From NCBI GenBank assembly GCA_029959085.1, contig JARWIR010000017.1, forward strand, positions 24,603,507 through 24,667,506: a stretch of 64,000 bases of DNA. The letters are read 5' to 3'. Within the stretch, counting starts at the first letter, position 1; the number at the start of each line of letters is the position of its first letter. The position numbers were made by a program, and so were the translations under genes. The notes under the pieces are model-generated. The model did no database searches and was not told the origin of the DNA. It saw only the letters and a program-made list of their open reading frames with translations. Of this stretch, positions 35,611 to 47,900 are shown in pieces. This DNA comes from Nemophila menziesii. Its lineage: Eukaryota > Streptophyta > Magnoliopsida > Boraginales > Hydrophyllaceae.

Positions 35611-36690
35611 ATTACTAAAAGACATAACATGCAATAAGATGCAATTCTACACCTGATCAACCAACGCAATTTATAATGTAATGTGAAATCTAAAAATCCT
35701 ACCAAAAATCTAGATTAATCGAACACCTCAAACCCGATCGTATTCAAAATTATCCATCACAAAATTAGACCTTAACAACATATACTAATTACATAATCGA
35801 TTTTTAATCTAAGTACTCAATAAACAAAAAAAAAAGTCCAAAAAAGATTACTATCTTTATATTTGATCAGATGTAAGCTAGTGAAATCGATGTTGTTGTA
35901 AGGCAAGTCTACAAAATCACGATTTACATCATTAATATTTTAAAAAGATATTTAGAGAGAACGTCTCACATGAAAACCAAGGAATTAAAATATATTTGGA
36001 GAGATTTTTGCATCTGATTTGAAATGCAGTGCTTGGTGTTTTAGTTTTCTAATTAATTAGAGCAAATATATACATTAATAAGGGTAATATTGTCCGATGG
36101 AATTATGTGACTATGATGTCGTTTGCGAGTAATTTCATCCATAAACTCGTTTGAGTTATTGACCTTAATATATATATGTACAAGTATATAAATATAATTT
36201 AAAACAAAATATAAAAATTAATTAAAGATTCAATGCTTATAAAATAAAGAATAAAAAAGTTCACTAATATATATTATTAATTTTTTAAATTTTAAAAATA
36301 ATATTATATATTGATTTAACATAGTGAAATAAGATATGTAACATGTTAAATGTATTAAAAAAATTAGGTTTTTTTAATATCCATAAAGATTTTGACTGTA
36401 TTGGGTCATCCATATGGATTTTCTCTATAATGAAAACACCTACTTAATCACATTGATCAAATTTAAATCAGTGATATCATTACATTACTGATACCATTAT
36501 AGTATATTAAACATACTCTTATTTTTTCTACAACTCTAGGAAAACAAATAAATTCGAGCTCACTTTCTCTCTTCTGTTTGCGAGTTGTTGGAGTGCATAT
36601 AAGAGTTGTGTTCTTTTCAAATGAGATAGATAAAAAAGATACTTTTACCAACGAGTCTTGAAGACACCTCCTTAAGACCACACCTCACTA
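35611..36690. other. Spacer, nothing recognised
   Basis: AT-rich. One 72-codon minus-strand frame (36463-36681) has no recognised motif. Confidence 0.5.
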
Positions 36691-37259
36691 GTAAACTCTT
36701 CTTAGTAATAATATTTAACACTATACAACATTAACTTATTATCCATTATACCCTCAAATGTTTTATGACCACACACACACACATATCCGTCGTACGACTT
36801 TTAATTAATTTTGACTTCCTAACGCGGAGAAAAATCATATCGAAATCTCTCTTTGCATCGTAATCTATTTGTGTATGTTTTCTCACCATTTCTATTTACT
36901 TCGACTGCGTATATATCAAATTTCTCAATTTTTTGTATCATTATATGTATGTTTATGTTTAGCGTTTATTTGACTACTGAGATGTGTATTATGTTGTTAT
37001 ATTTGTCCACAATGGTATTTTTTCATTTTTTGTACATATAACTGTTCTTCAGGTTACGTTTTTATTTGTTAATTTTAGCTTAATGTATGTCATACTAAGT
37101 TAATTTATTGCTTATACTCAGTGATTTTGATATTTACTTATCAAAATCTATTGTATATTACATATTGGTTTTGCATGCATGTATATTGATATATACGTGT
37201 AATAGTACGTCCTAAGTGACATTGCATGCACGCATGGTTTATATTCATGCAGATTCACT

Positions 37260-37560
37260 AAATACTTAGTGAATTATCATAATTTAGCACTTGTTTTTTT
37301 ACAATACTGAGTGATTATGAACATATGTACATTGCAATTTGAATAATATCCGGTATTACACACATTACTTAGTGTTTTTATATATACTCAGTTTTTTCAT
37401 GTACTCGGTGTTTTTATTTATACACATTACTCAATATTTAATCATGGTTTTTACAATTATCGAGTATTTTTCATGTACTCAGTGTTTTATACACATTACT
37501 CAGTATTTTATATACTCAGTGGTCAATATCATTCAATATTTGGTATGATACTCAGAGTTA
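37260..37560. repeat. ACTGAGTA motif cluster, left of mudrA relic
   Basis: About a dozen copies or near copies of TACTCAGTGTTTT and related forms (37370-37525 is densest). Same motif as at 5800-6440, 39930-40270 and 43840-44640. Confidence 0.8.
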
Positions 37561-37989
37561 TATCACTCATATTATTTATTTTTTCATGTTTAATGAATTC
37601 AATGTTCTTATTGTGTTTAAGGTGGGCGTTGATCAAGTTTTCTTGCCTTTTAACGAGTTGTCCGATCTCAAGTCAATGACAGATTTTATAGAAAACTAAT
37701 GGTCGCATTTAGCTGGTGTATGTAGGTTTTTAAATTTAATAGGTGAATATAAAGACTCTTGTTTCTAAAATGACACTGATCTTCGCACGATCAAGTGGAA
37801 TTTATCACGTGGTGAATTTGATAAGATGGAGATATGTGTTTCTAATAACCACGTGATTGTGTTAAACTTCGTGTTTACAGCCGAGTGTCTTGTTGATGGT
37901 TCAGAGGCATGGACTTCCCTTATACGTATAGTTCTTGCTCCATCTTCTCCTTTCTCATACTTCACACATAAATCTAAGGATTTGAGAAA

Positions 37990-39600
37990 CTGATTCTTGG
38001 AATTTCGGTATACAATCGGTTGGCACTGTTTTTTAGGTTAGGCTGAGCAAATCCGCTATATTCTTTATAAGCAAGCTTTTTTCGAAGGATTCAAAGTTGA
38101 ATATATCCATAATAATAAATGCAGCAATGCCAAATGTATGTATAAGATCGAGAAGTGTTTCCCTTGGTATGTTTATTTATCTATGGAATCCAATGGTTTT
38201 TGGTTTGGTTTGAAAGTATCGCATGCTATTTTTCATTGTAGTATTTTAAGTCGTGTTATTTCAGATGAAGTTCATTCAAAAACATCGGTGAGGACAAAAG
38301 AAATACAAGTACTCATAAAAGATAGTTACGACTTTGATATTTTCTATAAAACATCCTGGGGAACGATCAATAAAGATCAATTATTTGGTGATATTCAAAT
38401 GTCTTGATCATTTACGAGTTTATCCTGAAAAATCTCAAACTTCTTGATTCAGATAATGTCTATGCCATAGAATTTGATCTGGACACCCATGTATTTCATC
38501 GTTGTTTCTTTTCTTTTGGTGGATGCATTATTGGTTTTCGGTCATGTTGTGCTATATTGTTTTTGGATGTTTCTTTTTTGAAGTCTAAATATATGTGGTG
38601 TTTATTTGTTACTACTACAAAAGATGGTAATCAAGGTACTTTTGTTCAATACGCAGAGAATTTGCATTATACTCAGATAGTTTACCTTATAAACAATGTT
38701 TCATTTTATTTTTGTGTTGATTCACAAGGTTGTTTGTGGTTTCTTTTGGTGTAGTTCCAGGTGAAGATGCAACTAATTGGATTGTATATTTTGATTATTA
38801 TAAGCCTCTTGTAAGTGGTCGTCCTGTTACTTTCATATCAGATCGTCATAAGTGGCTCTTAAACAAGTTCAAATCTATCTTTCTAGTTGATAGCCATAGT
38901 TTTTGTTTGAAACATGTGGAGAAAAACATTAGTATTGCGCTTAAAGAGACACCATACTTTTGTTATTAGATGGTACACCTTATTAATAAGGTTTCATACG
39001 CTCCCACTGTTGAACACTTTGATATTTTCAACGGGTACTTGGTTATTAAAAGGTAAGGAACACCTGTGTGAGTTCTTGAAGATGTATGGAAATGCATATT
39101 TTTCTAGATTACTTTATGGAGAGATGACTTCGAACACTATTGATTCATTTAATTACTAAATTATATAGAAACTAAGTCTTCTCATGGCTGAGCTGATCAA
39201 TGCACTTTATGTTAAGCTGATTTAGTGGTTTTATGACTATTCAATCAAGTCCTCCAAATGGACTACTCCCCTATGCTCTTCCAATATGACAATGTACAAA
39301 ATCAATGTTGGTCTTTGTTGAACATGTGTTGTAAAACGATCCACTCTCACATTATTCTAGGTTGGTTCCAACCCGATAATGGTAGTTGATATTTCTGCTC
39401 ATATATGTTCTTGTTGCCAATGTCAAGAATTGGGGTTCCCTTGTCAACATGCTCTATGTATCAAATGCACGTCTCATTAATCCATTTCACTATGTCAAGT
39501 CGTATTTCTATTGTTCTTTGTACAAAAAATGTATGCAAAAATTGTTCCCGCCATATCAACATTTCAACTCTCAACCCCAGTAGATGACTCTACATTTATA
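37990..39600 (+). pseudogene. mudrA-type MULE transposase relic
   Basis: Plus strand, in order: the DNA-binding N-terminal domain (IRYILYKQAFFEGFKVEYI and KCFPWYVYLSME, 38050-38190); a linker VRTKEIQVLIKDSYDFDI; the MULE catalytic domain with first Asp in CCAILFLDVSFLKSKYMW (38545-38600) and second Asp block FGVVPGEDATNW to RPVTFISDRHKWLL (38745-38870), then FCLKHVEKN; YGEMTSNTIDSFN (39115-39155); and a SWIM zinc finger CSCCQCQELGFPCQHA (39405-39452). Together these are diagnostic of a Mutator transposase. At least five frame changes or stops break it (near 38400, 38640-38750, 38960, 39160, 39480). A ~95-bp stretch at 38634-38729 interrupts the DGNQ...FVVSFGVV block and may be an intron or insertion. 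Confidence 0.9.
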
Positions 39601-39929
39601 TATGCTCATTACTGTAGAGTACTCCGGTAACCACAGTCTAAGTGGGTATGTTCCATCATAGAGAAAGTTTTGTGTAAAATTTATGTTAAGGTGCAAGAAG
39701 GTTGGCACTCATGACCGATCAACATGTAGAGCTACCATTTGATTTGTCGCATTCATCATATATGCTTTTCGTTAAAGTCCTTAATGTCATGTTAATTGAT
39801 CATGTTATTTTTTACTTTTTATACTTGGATGTTAAATGTATATATCTTATTGGATTTTAATTTTATTTGTAATCTAGGATAACCTTCTGAGACTTTTTTT
39901 ATGTTATGTATATATTCTGTCATTTTTTC

Positions 39930-40270
39930 CTTATACTCAATGACTAGACTGGGTACTCAGTAACTTTTACTTTCTGAGTACTCAATGAATTATCTGAGTA
40001 ATATACTATCTTAAGCTTTAGTACTCAATGAATTGTTGAGTATACACAATAACTATGTTGAGCACTCTGTGACTCTTTATGTTCAGACTTACATAGTGGG
40101 TTTTCTAAGTACTCAATGACTTTAATTACTGAGTATTATCATTGACTTATCTGAATACTCAATGACTTTGGATAAGTATACCTAACCACTGAATTGACTG
40201 ACCATACTCATAGTTTTAACTAAGTATATTCATTGTTCCTTTGAGTATATTGAGCCAAATTCTGTTGCAC
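39930..40270. repeat. ACTGAGTA motif cluster between the two MULE genes
   Basis: About fifteen copies or near copies of ACTCAATGA / ACTGAGTA at 15-30-base spacing. It lies between the 3' ends of the convergent transposase and ULP1-like relics. Confidence 0.8.
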
Positions 40271-40429
40271 CTATAAAAATGTCATCTTATATAGAATAAT
40301 CTTGCGAAATTAATGTCTAAATAAAGTCGTATTACATATCTAAAAATAATATTACAGGTCCAATATATCATTCATAATCAAGTCGAATATTAGAAAATAT
40401 TTAGTCTATTACAATGCATCGTGAAAATT

Positions 40430-43400
40430 CTAGATGTCGCAACAACTTTATCATGTTTTCTCTCATCTCATTATAACTTTTTGAGTGTAAGTGTAGTTTA
40501 CTAGGTATCCAAGCTTATAGTAGTGCTTTCACCAGAAAAGCACAAATACCTTACAATCAATGCTCCCATGTACTTGTTGTGGCGAATTCTTGTGTTTTAA
40601 ATGTATGTTGTTGTTTTAGAGTCCTCAATCCTTAACACATTTTGTACCAAGAAGTCGTGGTACCTTTTTGTATCTATTTCTATTTTTCCCCGATTGATCT
40701 ATTTTCTTTTGGTGTTATGGACTTGTAATGAATGAAAGTCAGGTAAATCTTGTCATATATCAATAAATTCCAATGGACTGAATCTTCATCTTTTATGAAC
40801 CCTGGCAAAAGAGTGTAATGATACTCCTTAATAATATTCTTGAATGCATGGGTTATGAAATGGTTCATTTTATATGTCGTGTTGTTTGTTATGTATATCT
40901 ATTCATTTCAAAACCAATTGAGTCATTGTTTAACATACTAATTAGACATTTATGTAGACTTGTTTGTTTTGAATATTATCATGCATCATGCACTTTGATA
41001 TGTAACAGTTTGTTTCACCCCTCTATTTCCTTATCTGTATTCTTCATCCAGCATGAACAACATGGCTTCCATAACATGTTATGTTAGAATGTTTGTTATA
41101 CATACAACAACACTTTTAAATTAGTTTAAGTATTTGTATTAAGCAATTTAGCTGGACCTCCAGCTCTCTTTTGTATGCAACATATAGTGCATCTCTTCTA
41201 GTCACCATTAAACCTTCATCATTCATCGAAAGAATCTCGCTTAACTTTGAAACACTCATATGCTTCAACCATGATTGATCAGCCTTGTCAGCCACATTTA
41301 CCTCCTTTATTGTATTTCTCTCCAGATTATCATCGACATCTATATTCTCTAGTTTTGTAAGGTTTTTACCCTTTCTTGCCTTTTTTATTTTCCTTTCGTC
41401 TTCCTTATTCTTCTTTTCATCTACAACTTACATTATCTTTGTTGCATGTTCTTTACTCTGAGATTCCTCAATAAAATTTAAGTCGTCTTCTTTAAGCAAA
41501 GCTGCTTTCCTTTTGTTTGTTTTCGCATTTCTTAATATTGACCCGGGAGTTGCAATGTTATAGCTTTTCTTCCTTTATGTTGTTGTTCAATCTTCTTGCA
41601 CCCCTCGATATCTTCTCCTTCCATTATCGGATCACATGTTTTTGTGACTACCATGTTCAGTGTCTCTTCTCGTTATTTGTTAGACCTTATCTTTCCCGTT
41701 ATCACCTTTTTCAGCATCAAGGTCATCTATGATCAATTTTGCAGCAACCCTCAGGCTTTCGTTCTCTTCTTTATAAATCCCAAGACTCTCCAACAAAGTA
41801 TCATACATTTCATTAAAAAATCTATTCTCGCATCTTTACTAGTCAGTTGAACCTTAAGAAATTTGATCTCCTCCTAAACCATATCTTACTCTATCACCAA
41901 TCTCTTCATTTTTTTCTAATTTTTTCCCATTTCTCTCACTGCCTTCCATCACCCTCGCTTCAGTTTTCGACTTAGTGATTTCACCTTATTCTGAAGTTCC
42001 TCGTTATACACTTTTAACATTGTGTTTGGTAATAAGCTTCATGCGTCATATCGACCTCATATCACTAGATCGTCTCCTTGTAGTATTTGTTGGCCTTACT
42101 GAGTTTTTCGTTCTCGGTCACCAGCAAGTTCTTTTCATCTACATATTTGTCTAATCTATCCCGCAGTCCTATCACCAATGCATCACTCGGCCCTCTCTAT
42201 CTTTGGTCACGCCTATATAATTCTGCATGCTCGGTCCTACATCATGAATGATGGGTGGTTCATTCACTCAACCCAGTTTTTTGGTAAATGTGCTCTTTGA
42301 TGTTGTTTCTTTTACACATCCAACCTTTTCCACATCATCTGATTCTAAATGTGTGCCATAAGCGCAATTATCATCAAAATCATCCCCTTGGTGGTGGACC
42401 ATCATTGAAAGAATTTTCCACTATCATATTTTCCTATTGGTTGCCCTTAGTCGACGCTCTACCACTATCATTTATGTTCGGGTGTATTTCTACTTATCCT
42501 TCTAAATCCCTATACTATCATTATTCAACTCATTTTCACAATTTTCTGATCCGTAATTTGTAGCTGACAATACAATATCATCTACACCATCTTTCTTACC
42601 ATTCAACCATTCATTTACCATATCACTGTCTTTACCATCACCCTTCAACTCACCATTATCAATATCATCTAATTCCTTATGTCCAATCTCTTTTTCATCC
42701 TCACGTTCTTCTTCTCTGCCTTCATTTTCATTCATCTCGACTACACCTTGTATCCGCACATCCTCGAGTATATGCACTTCTTGCTCCAATCCTTCACTTA
42801 GATTTGAACCTTCATTTACACTAGCTTCAACAATATTAACTTGTCCTTCATACCCGACCATTCCATCTCTGAGATTTCTCTCACTAGTTCCCTCCTCTTA
42901 TCCTACACAACCTTCATTATAACATATTAAAATAAATAATGATAATACCATATTCATAATATCATATTGACGAAGTTACAGAGTTTAAAGTCTTAACCAG
43001 TCTTTTCTTCACCCTGTGAGAATTTATTCTGGTTGTGCCTATAAGATAGTTCCATTGTATAAAGCGAGGCAATGCACCTGCTACTCTTACCTTACCTACA
43101 GACACGTGTTCATAAAACCAGGGTTGCATTTTTAAGCATTGTCAAACTTTCAGTTAATAATATTAAAATTATAATACGATTAATCAAAATCCTGTCACGA
43201 ATTCAATATTTTCATAGCTCTTCATTGACATCATGAATATTAGCATCTCTAGTGCCCAGTTATAATTCTTTAATCGATCCAAGTTTTCACATACAGCAAA
43301 ATGCCAATTCTTGACAAGATAGTGTCATTTTATGAAGCACAGCGTTATAAGAGTCATTATTGGAACAAGCTTTGTGAAATCTTCTCTTGATTCCACTACC

Positions 43401-43800
43401 AATTCACCACTAATTATCTAATTCCTTCTTGCTTCTATTGTGGTTGACGTCACTTACATTACCAAATTTTCTCAAATACCAAGTACTTGGGTTGTGACTA
43501 CTTCAAAATAGCCATTGGTATATCCTCTTCCCTGCATTCGATTCCAAGTACCATTTTAATATCCTTCGGTGTAATCTTCAGCTTCTTCTCCCTATTGTAA
43601 GACTGTCATACTCCCTTGAATAACACTCAGTGATATATTTTACCACTATGTCTGGTTTTTTGAAGTTAGGGTAATCATTCCTTCTTTCAAATAGTGCCAA
43701 CCATATCTTGTTGAAAGGTGTTCAGTGGCACTCGGAAAAATGTTTTCCGGTCAAACTCGACTTCTTCATTATCTCATACAATCCATGTAAACTAGATTGG
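40430..43800 (-). pseudogene. ULP1/C48 peptidase-like gene relic carried by the MULE
   Basis: Minus strand. N-terminal part (43440-43800): SSLHGLYEIMKKSSL, then KKLKITPKDIKMVLGIECRE, the pattern of the DUF1985-like domain at the front of plant transposon-borne ULP1 genes. Middle: an acidic, low-complexity segment (42502-42861) and Lys/Glu-rich coiled-coil-like stretches (41200-41950). C-terminal part: SVHWNLLIYDKIYLTF (40720-40790), with the catalytic His-Trp of SUMO proteases, then PQQVHGSIDCKVFVLFW (40525-40595), with the catalytic Cys in DC, normally DCG. The catalytic Asp block (YDSL) reads HYKSI, and many stops and frameshifts occur. The normal role of such proteins would be cysteine-protease cleavage of SUMO-like modifiers; this copy cannot work. 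Confidence 0.68.
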
Positions 43801-43839
43801 TATTTCAATCTTGGTATCTTGTGTCAACAATATATAGTA

Positions 43840-44640
43840 TATTTAATTCACTGAGTAAATAAATCAAACTATAAATGCATTTAAAAGTAATATCTAAGAT
43901 AGAAAAACACTGAGTATACACCGACTGAGTTAGAAAGACACTGAGTATGATGTTCATATAGTTGTAATAATTGAGTTGTAATCTCTGAGCAATGAAAAAA
44001 TATGTCTCACTAAAACTACATAAAACTCTAAGTATTCTCACCAATCAGCTATATTAAAGTATCACAACTCTGAGTATTTTCCAGAAATACTAATTATTGC
44101 TATGTAGAACTCTGAGTGTTATTACCAGTCAGCTATAATACAATATTATTATACCAAACACAGAGTTTTTTCTATTACTTTTTTTAACATTCAACTACAC
44201 GAAATCTCTGAGTTTTATGAACACCCCACTATAATTTAGGTGTACCACACAAGCAAAAGAGTTTTTTCTGTTACTCAGTTATTTTATAGTTAAACTACTC
44301 TAGACTCTGATTTTTTTAGAACTAACAGTTAACAAAAGATCTTTGAGTGATGGCATAACTTAATAATTAATATTTGAGTATTTGTAATACTAAACAGTGC
44401 GACTAGATTATTTCAAAACAACATAAAAACTCTGAGTATAATGTTTTTTCAGTTTATGTTCTTATGAATCACTTAGTATTTACATAAGAAACTAGGTTTT
44501 TACCAAAAGTATACATAAAATAGCTACTAAGAAGAATAAACTCGTGAAAGTTGGTACAAACATGTATTCGTATTTTCTTTAGCTCCTTCTTTTACTGATT
44601 ACTCGGTGTTAAATGGTGATTACTCATTGTGATTTATCAG
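43840..44640. repeat. ACTGAGTA / CTCTGAGT motif cluster, right end of MULE
   Basis: About twenty degenerate copies of ACTGAGTA and CTCTGAGTNTT at 30-45-base spacing, upstream of the ULP1-like relic. It mirrors the cluster at 37260-37560. Confidence 0.8.
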
Positions 44641-44929
44641 AGTTGCTTTGTCCTTGTAGTGAAACGACGAGAGAGATAAATCTTCGACTGACGAGAGAAA
44701 TAATTAAAAATGGCGTGGAGTGAAGAGAGAGAGAGAGTTTTGAATTGAGCGGGAAATGGATTGCATGCAAATTAAAAAGTTGGTTGTTGAATTTGCTTAT
44801 ATATACTCTAGGGGTGTTTTTGTCTAATAAATATGTTAGAGGCCTCTTAGTAGAAGAGCGTATCTACAAAGTCCCTATAATACATAAAAGTAGTATTTAA
44901 GACCCCATGGGTCAATCACGCTACAAAAA

Positions 44930-47900
44930 ATAAAGATGGAAAGGATAGCACCAACATCATACTTACACTCTAATAATATCCTTCCAATTTATCAATACGA
45001 GAGTGAACATGGAAAACAAAATATTAAACTCCAAAAGTGATCATTGAAACTATACTAAAAAAGATAAATCGTAGTTTCAAAACCAAACTGGAAAAACGAG
45101 GGTTTGATATAATGCCCCAACCTAATAGTCGATATTCAGTGGCAAACCTATTAAGAAAACATAAACGATGCACGGAGATAAAACCATGAATTTTGGTTTG
45201 GTGGACAAAGTGGTTCGAGTACATGACCCCTCCCTAATTTGTTATGATTTAATTTTGTTTTAATTCCTTATACTATGCAAACAAGTTACACAATAGGTCC
45301 CTATGTTAATTTTTTGAGTTACTTGTGCTATAAATTATAATACTATACAAAATAACATATAATTTACCATATAGAATTTATACAAATTAAATTAACCAAC
45401 TTCTCAAAAGACAATTAAAAGTTAGGGGGGGGTCGAATTAAGATATTAAAATTTTCTGGATAGGGGGTACAAGCTATTTTTATAATTTTGTATAAAGGTA
45501 AAAGCTATATTTTTGAAAACCAAGGGTCATGACCCTAAGGTGGTTGGGGCTCTATCCCATAATCACATAACATAATAATATTTGAGTTAATATATTTATT
45601 CACGTGTTACCTATTTGTGGTACGATTATATATATGAATGAGAAAGAGTCTTTTGAAAGATGAATCAGTATGACATCTTTAGAATGTGATGGTTTAATAC
45701 CATTGAATCCTAGGTGACCATTAAAATATGAAAAGAACAAGTCTAATTAATCCATTTACGCAAAAATGATTTCATAAACCTTGTTAGTAACTTCTGGAAT
45801 ATCATAATTATACTACACGTAGAATATAACTAGAGGATTCCAACTTCCATACCAACTGAATATGCTTGCACCATTTTGGATTTATTACTTAATGTGTCGT
45901 CAAACAAGAAGAGGAATAAAAAGAAAATTATTAAATTACACTTGTATCCTTGACAATATGGGAAACCCATATGTTTCATTTCTTGAAAAGTGTGTTCAAA
46001 CCCAATTTGTTCATATGGAGTCCTTACACATATAGATTCTCCACAATAGTTTAGAGAAAGTTGTAAGATTAATATTTTTAAATTTTTGGATTACAAATCC
46101 ACTTTTATTTATAACATGCAAATATCCTCACAAGAGACTTTTGGTCCCATATTTCTTCAAATAAAAGTCCAAAACTTACCTTCAATATATGCGATGACTG
46201 GTTTTAGAAGAAGAAAGTTGATGTCAAAGAAAATGGCATGTTCACAAGAGCGGTTTTACTGAGTCAAAAAAAGTCTCACAAAAGATACACATTTATAAGT
46301 CTGATGGCCAATCTTGCATATTGAAAATGGATTTAAGTTCGGACTCAAATGGGTTTCTTAGACAAGAAGAACCCCAAAAATTTGATTAGAAATTTATCTT
46401 CCTAAATTCCATGTAAAATGGCTTCCTTGAGACGAGATATACATCCAAATCTTACTTTTATCCTAATTGATTGAAAGCCTTAAAATCATGTTGATTAATG
46501 TAACCGTATCCATAGTCACATCAACAGATTCCTATAGGCCTAGCAAATCATGACGATTTAACTTTATCTTGTGAATTTTTTATGAAATTGAAAAAATTCT
46601 TGAGGCAAGTTTTATCATAAGACAATAAGACAAGTGAAACCAATGACAAAAAATATGATGAAATTGATTCACTTTACCTTTTGTCATTGGTACCGTATAT
46701 TAACCTTCAAACTTATGTTGGTTGAAATTGGAAGTCTTAGAGTCATAGGAGGCACTTGTTAATCAATTGATCTTATTTAAAAAAACTGAAACCATCGTGA
46801 AGAGAAAAATAAACTCCAATATATAGAATAAAATAATTTATTGATGTCAATTTTTATGGCATGTTGTGAAGAAATACTTAACCTATATTAATGACTCGTA
46901 ATGTCTTGAGTAATGGAATATTTTACCTGATAATTATATATTACATATGATATTGGTTCTAAGAAACGACACTCAGGATTTACACTTAACTACGTTTAGA
47001 AATTATCTTGTAAATTCAATTTTAGATGGTGTTACAACCAAAGTAAGTTGGAAATCATTAACCATAGTTGGGGACTCAACTCTAGGTATGAGTACTAGAA
47101 TTGTATAATTCACCCCTTTCAATAAATTTTGGGTTTGGAAACATGAAGGGATTATGTTTAATCATATTTTTCTACAGTTCACTAAGCAATCTTGTAAAAG
47201 TGATAAGTGAAACTTCTAGTTCCATGCTCTTGTTACGCTGAGAGAAAATACAATAGGGTTAATGAAATCATAGAAAAAATGTCTACCCAAAATTAGTTTC
47301 AACATGTCACCAAGGTCATGTACAAGGAAGTGAAAGTGAACACCAAGAAAATTAGTAAAGTAGATAAGAATCTCATATTCTACCTCACCGTTGTTCAAAA
47401 TTTAGTCTCCATTATCATTCTTAGTTTTGGTGAGAAATTATAAGATCTTATTTCATGGATTTTCTTGTGAAAGTGAACAGTGTTAGATTCACCATTCTCT
47501 GGTCATCGGATATTAAATGTGAACTACATAATGACTTCATTAGAATATGTGAGGATCCATAATTCACCCAATAGAGACTTCCCCTTGACCATATTCTTTA
47601 ATAGATAGTCTATTAACGAATTATATTTGAATTGAATCAAAATCATTTGGAAGAAAAAACATGCAGGGTGGTGAAGAATTTTGAGTTCACAACAATAATA
47701 AATTCCTCATAATATGTTTAAGCAATAAATATTTTAATTGTTTGGATCCTGAAGCTATAATGGATAGAAATGTGGAGAAAGTATAACACTAGTAAAAGAT
47801 TCCTAGAAGTTCTATGTTGTGAAAAGATAGACAAAACATTTATATCCAATATGGATTGTTAAGAGGACGATCAATTTTTCTTTTTTGAAAACGTTGAAAC

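Larger units (their letters stand above)
36690..44900. mobile_element. Large Mutator-like element carrying mudrA-like and ULP1-like relics
   Basis: An ~8-kb unit inferred from content: a mudrA-type transposase relic on the plus strand (37990-39600), a convergent ULP1/C48 protease-like relic on the minus strand (40430-43800), and three clusters of ACTGAGTA motifs (37260-37560, 39930-40270, 43840-44640). The outer 150-200 bases on each side show weak inverted similarity (an ATTAATTTT...CGGAGAAAA...CTCTCT pattern on the left; complement of CTCTCT...GCGGGAAATGG...TTAATTT on the right), which may be decayed long terminal inverted repeats. I could not fix exact ends or a 9-bp target duplication. 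The gene pair matches the known Kaonashi (KI) type of plant Mutator-like elements that carry ULP1-like genes. Confidence 0.7.
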
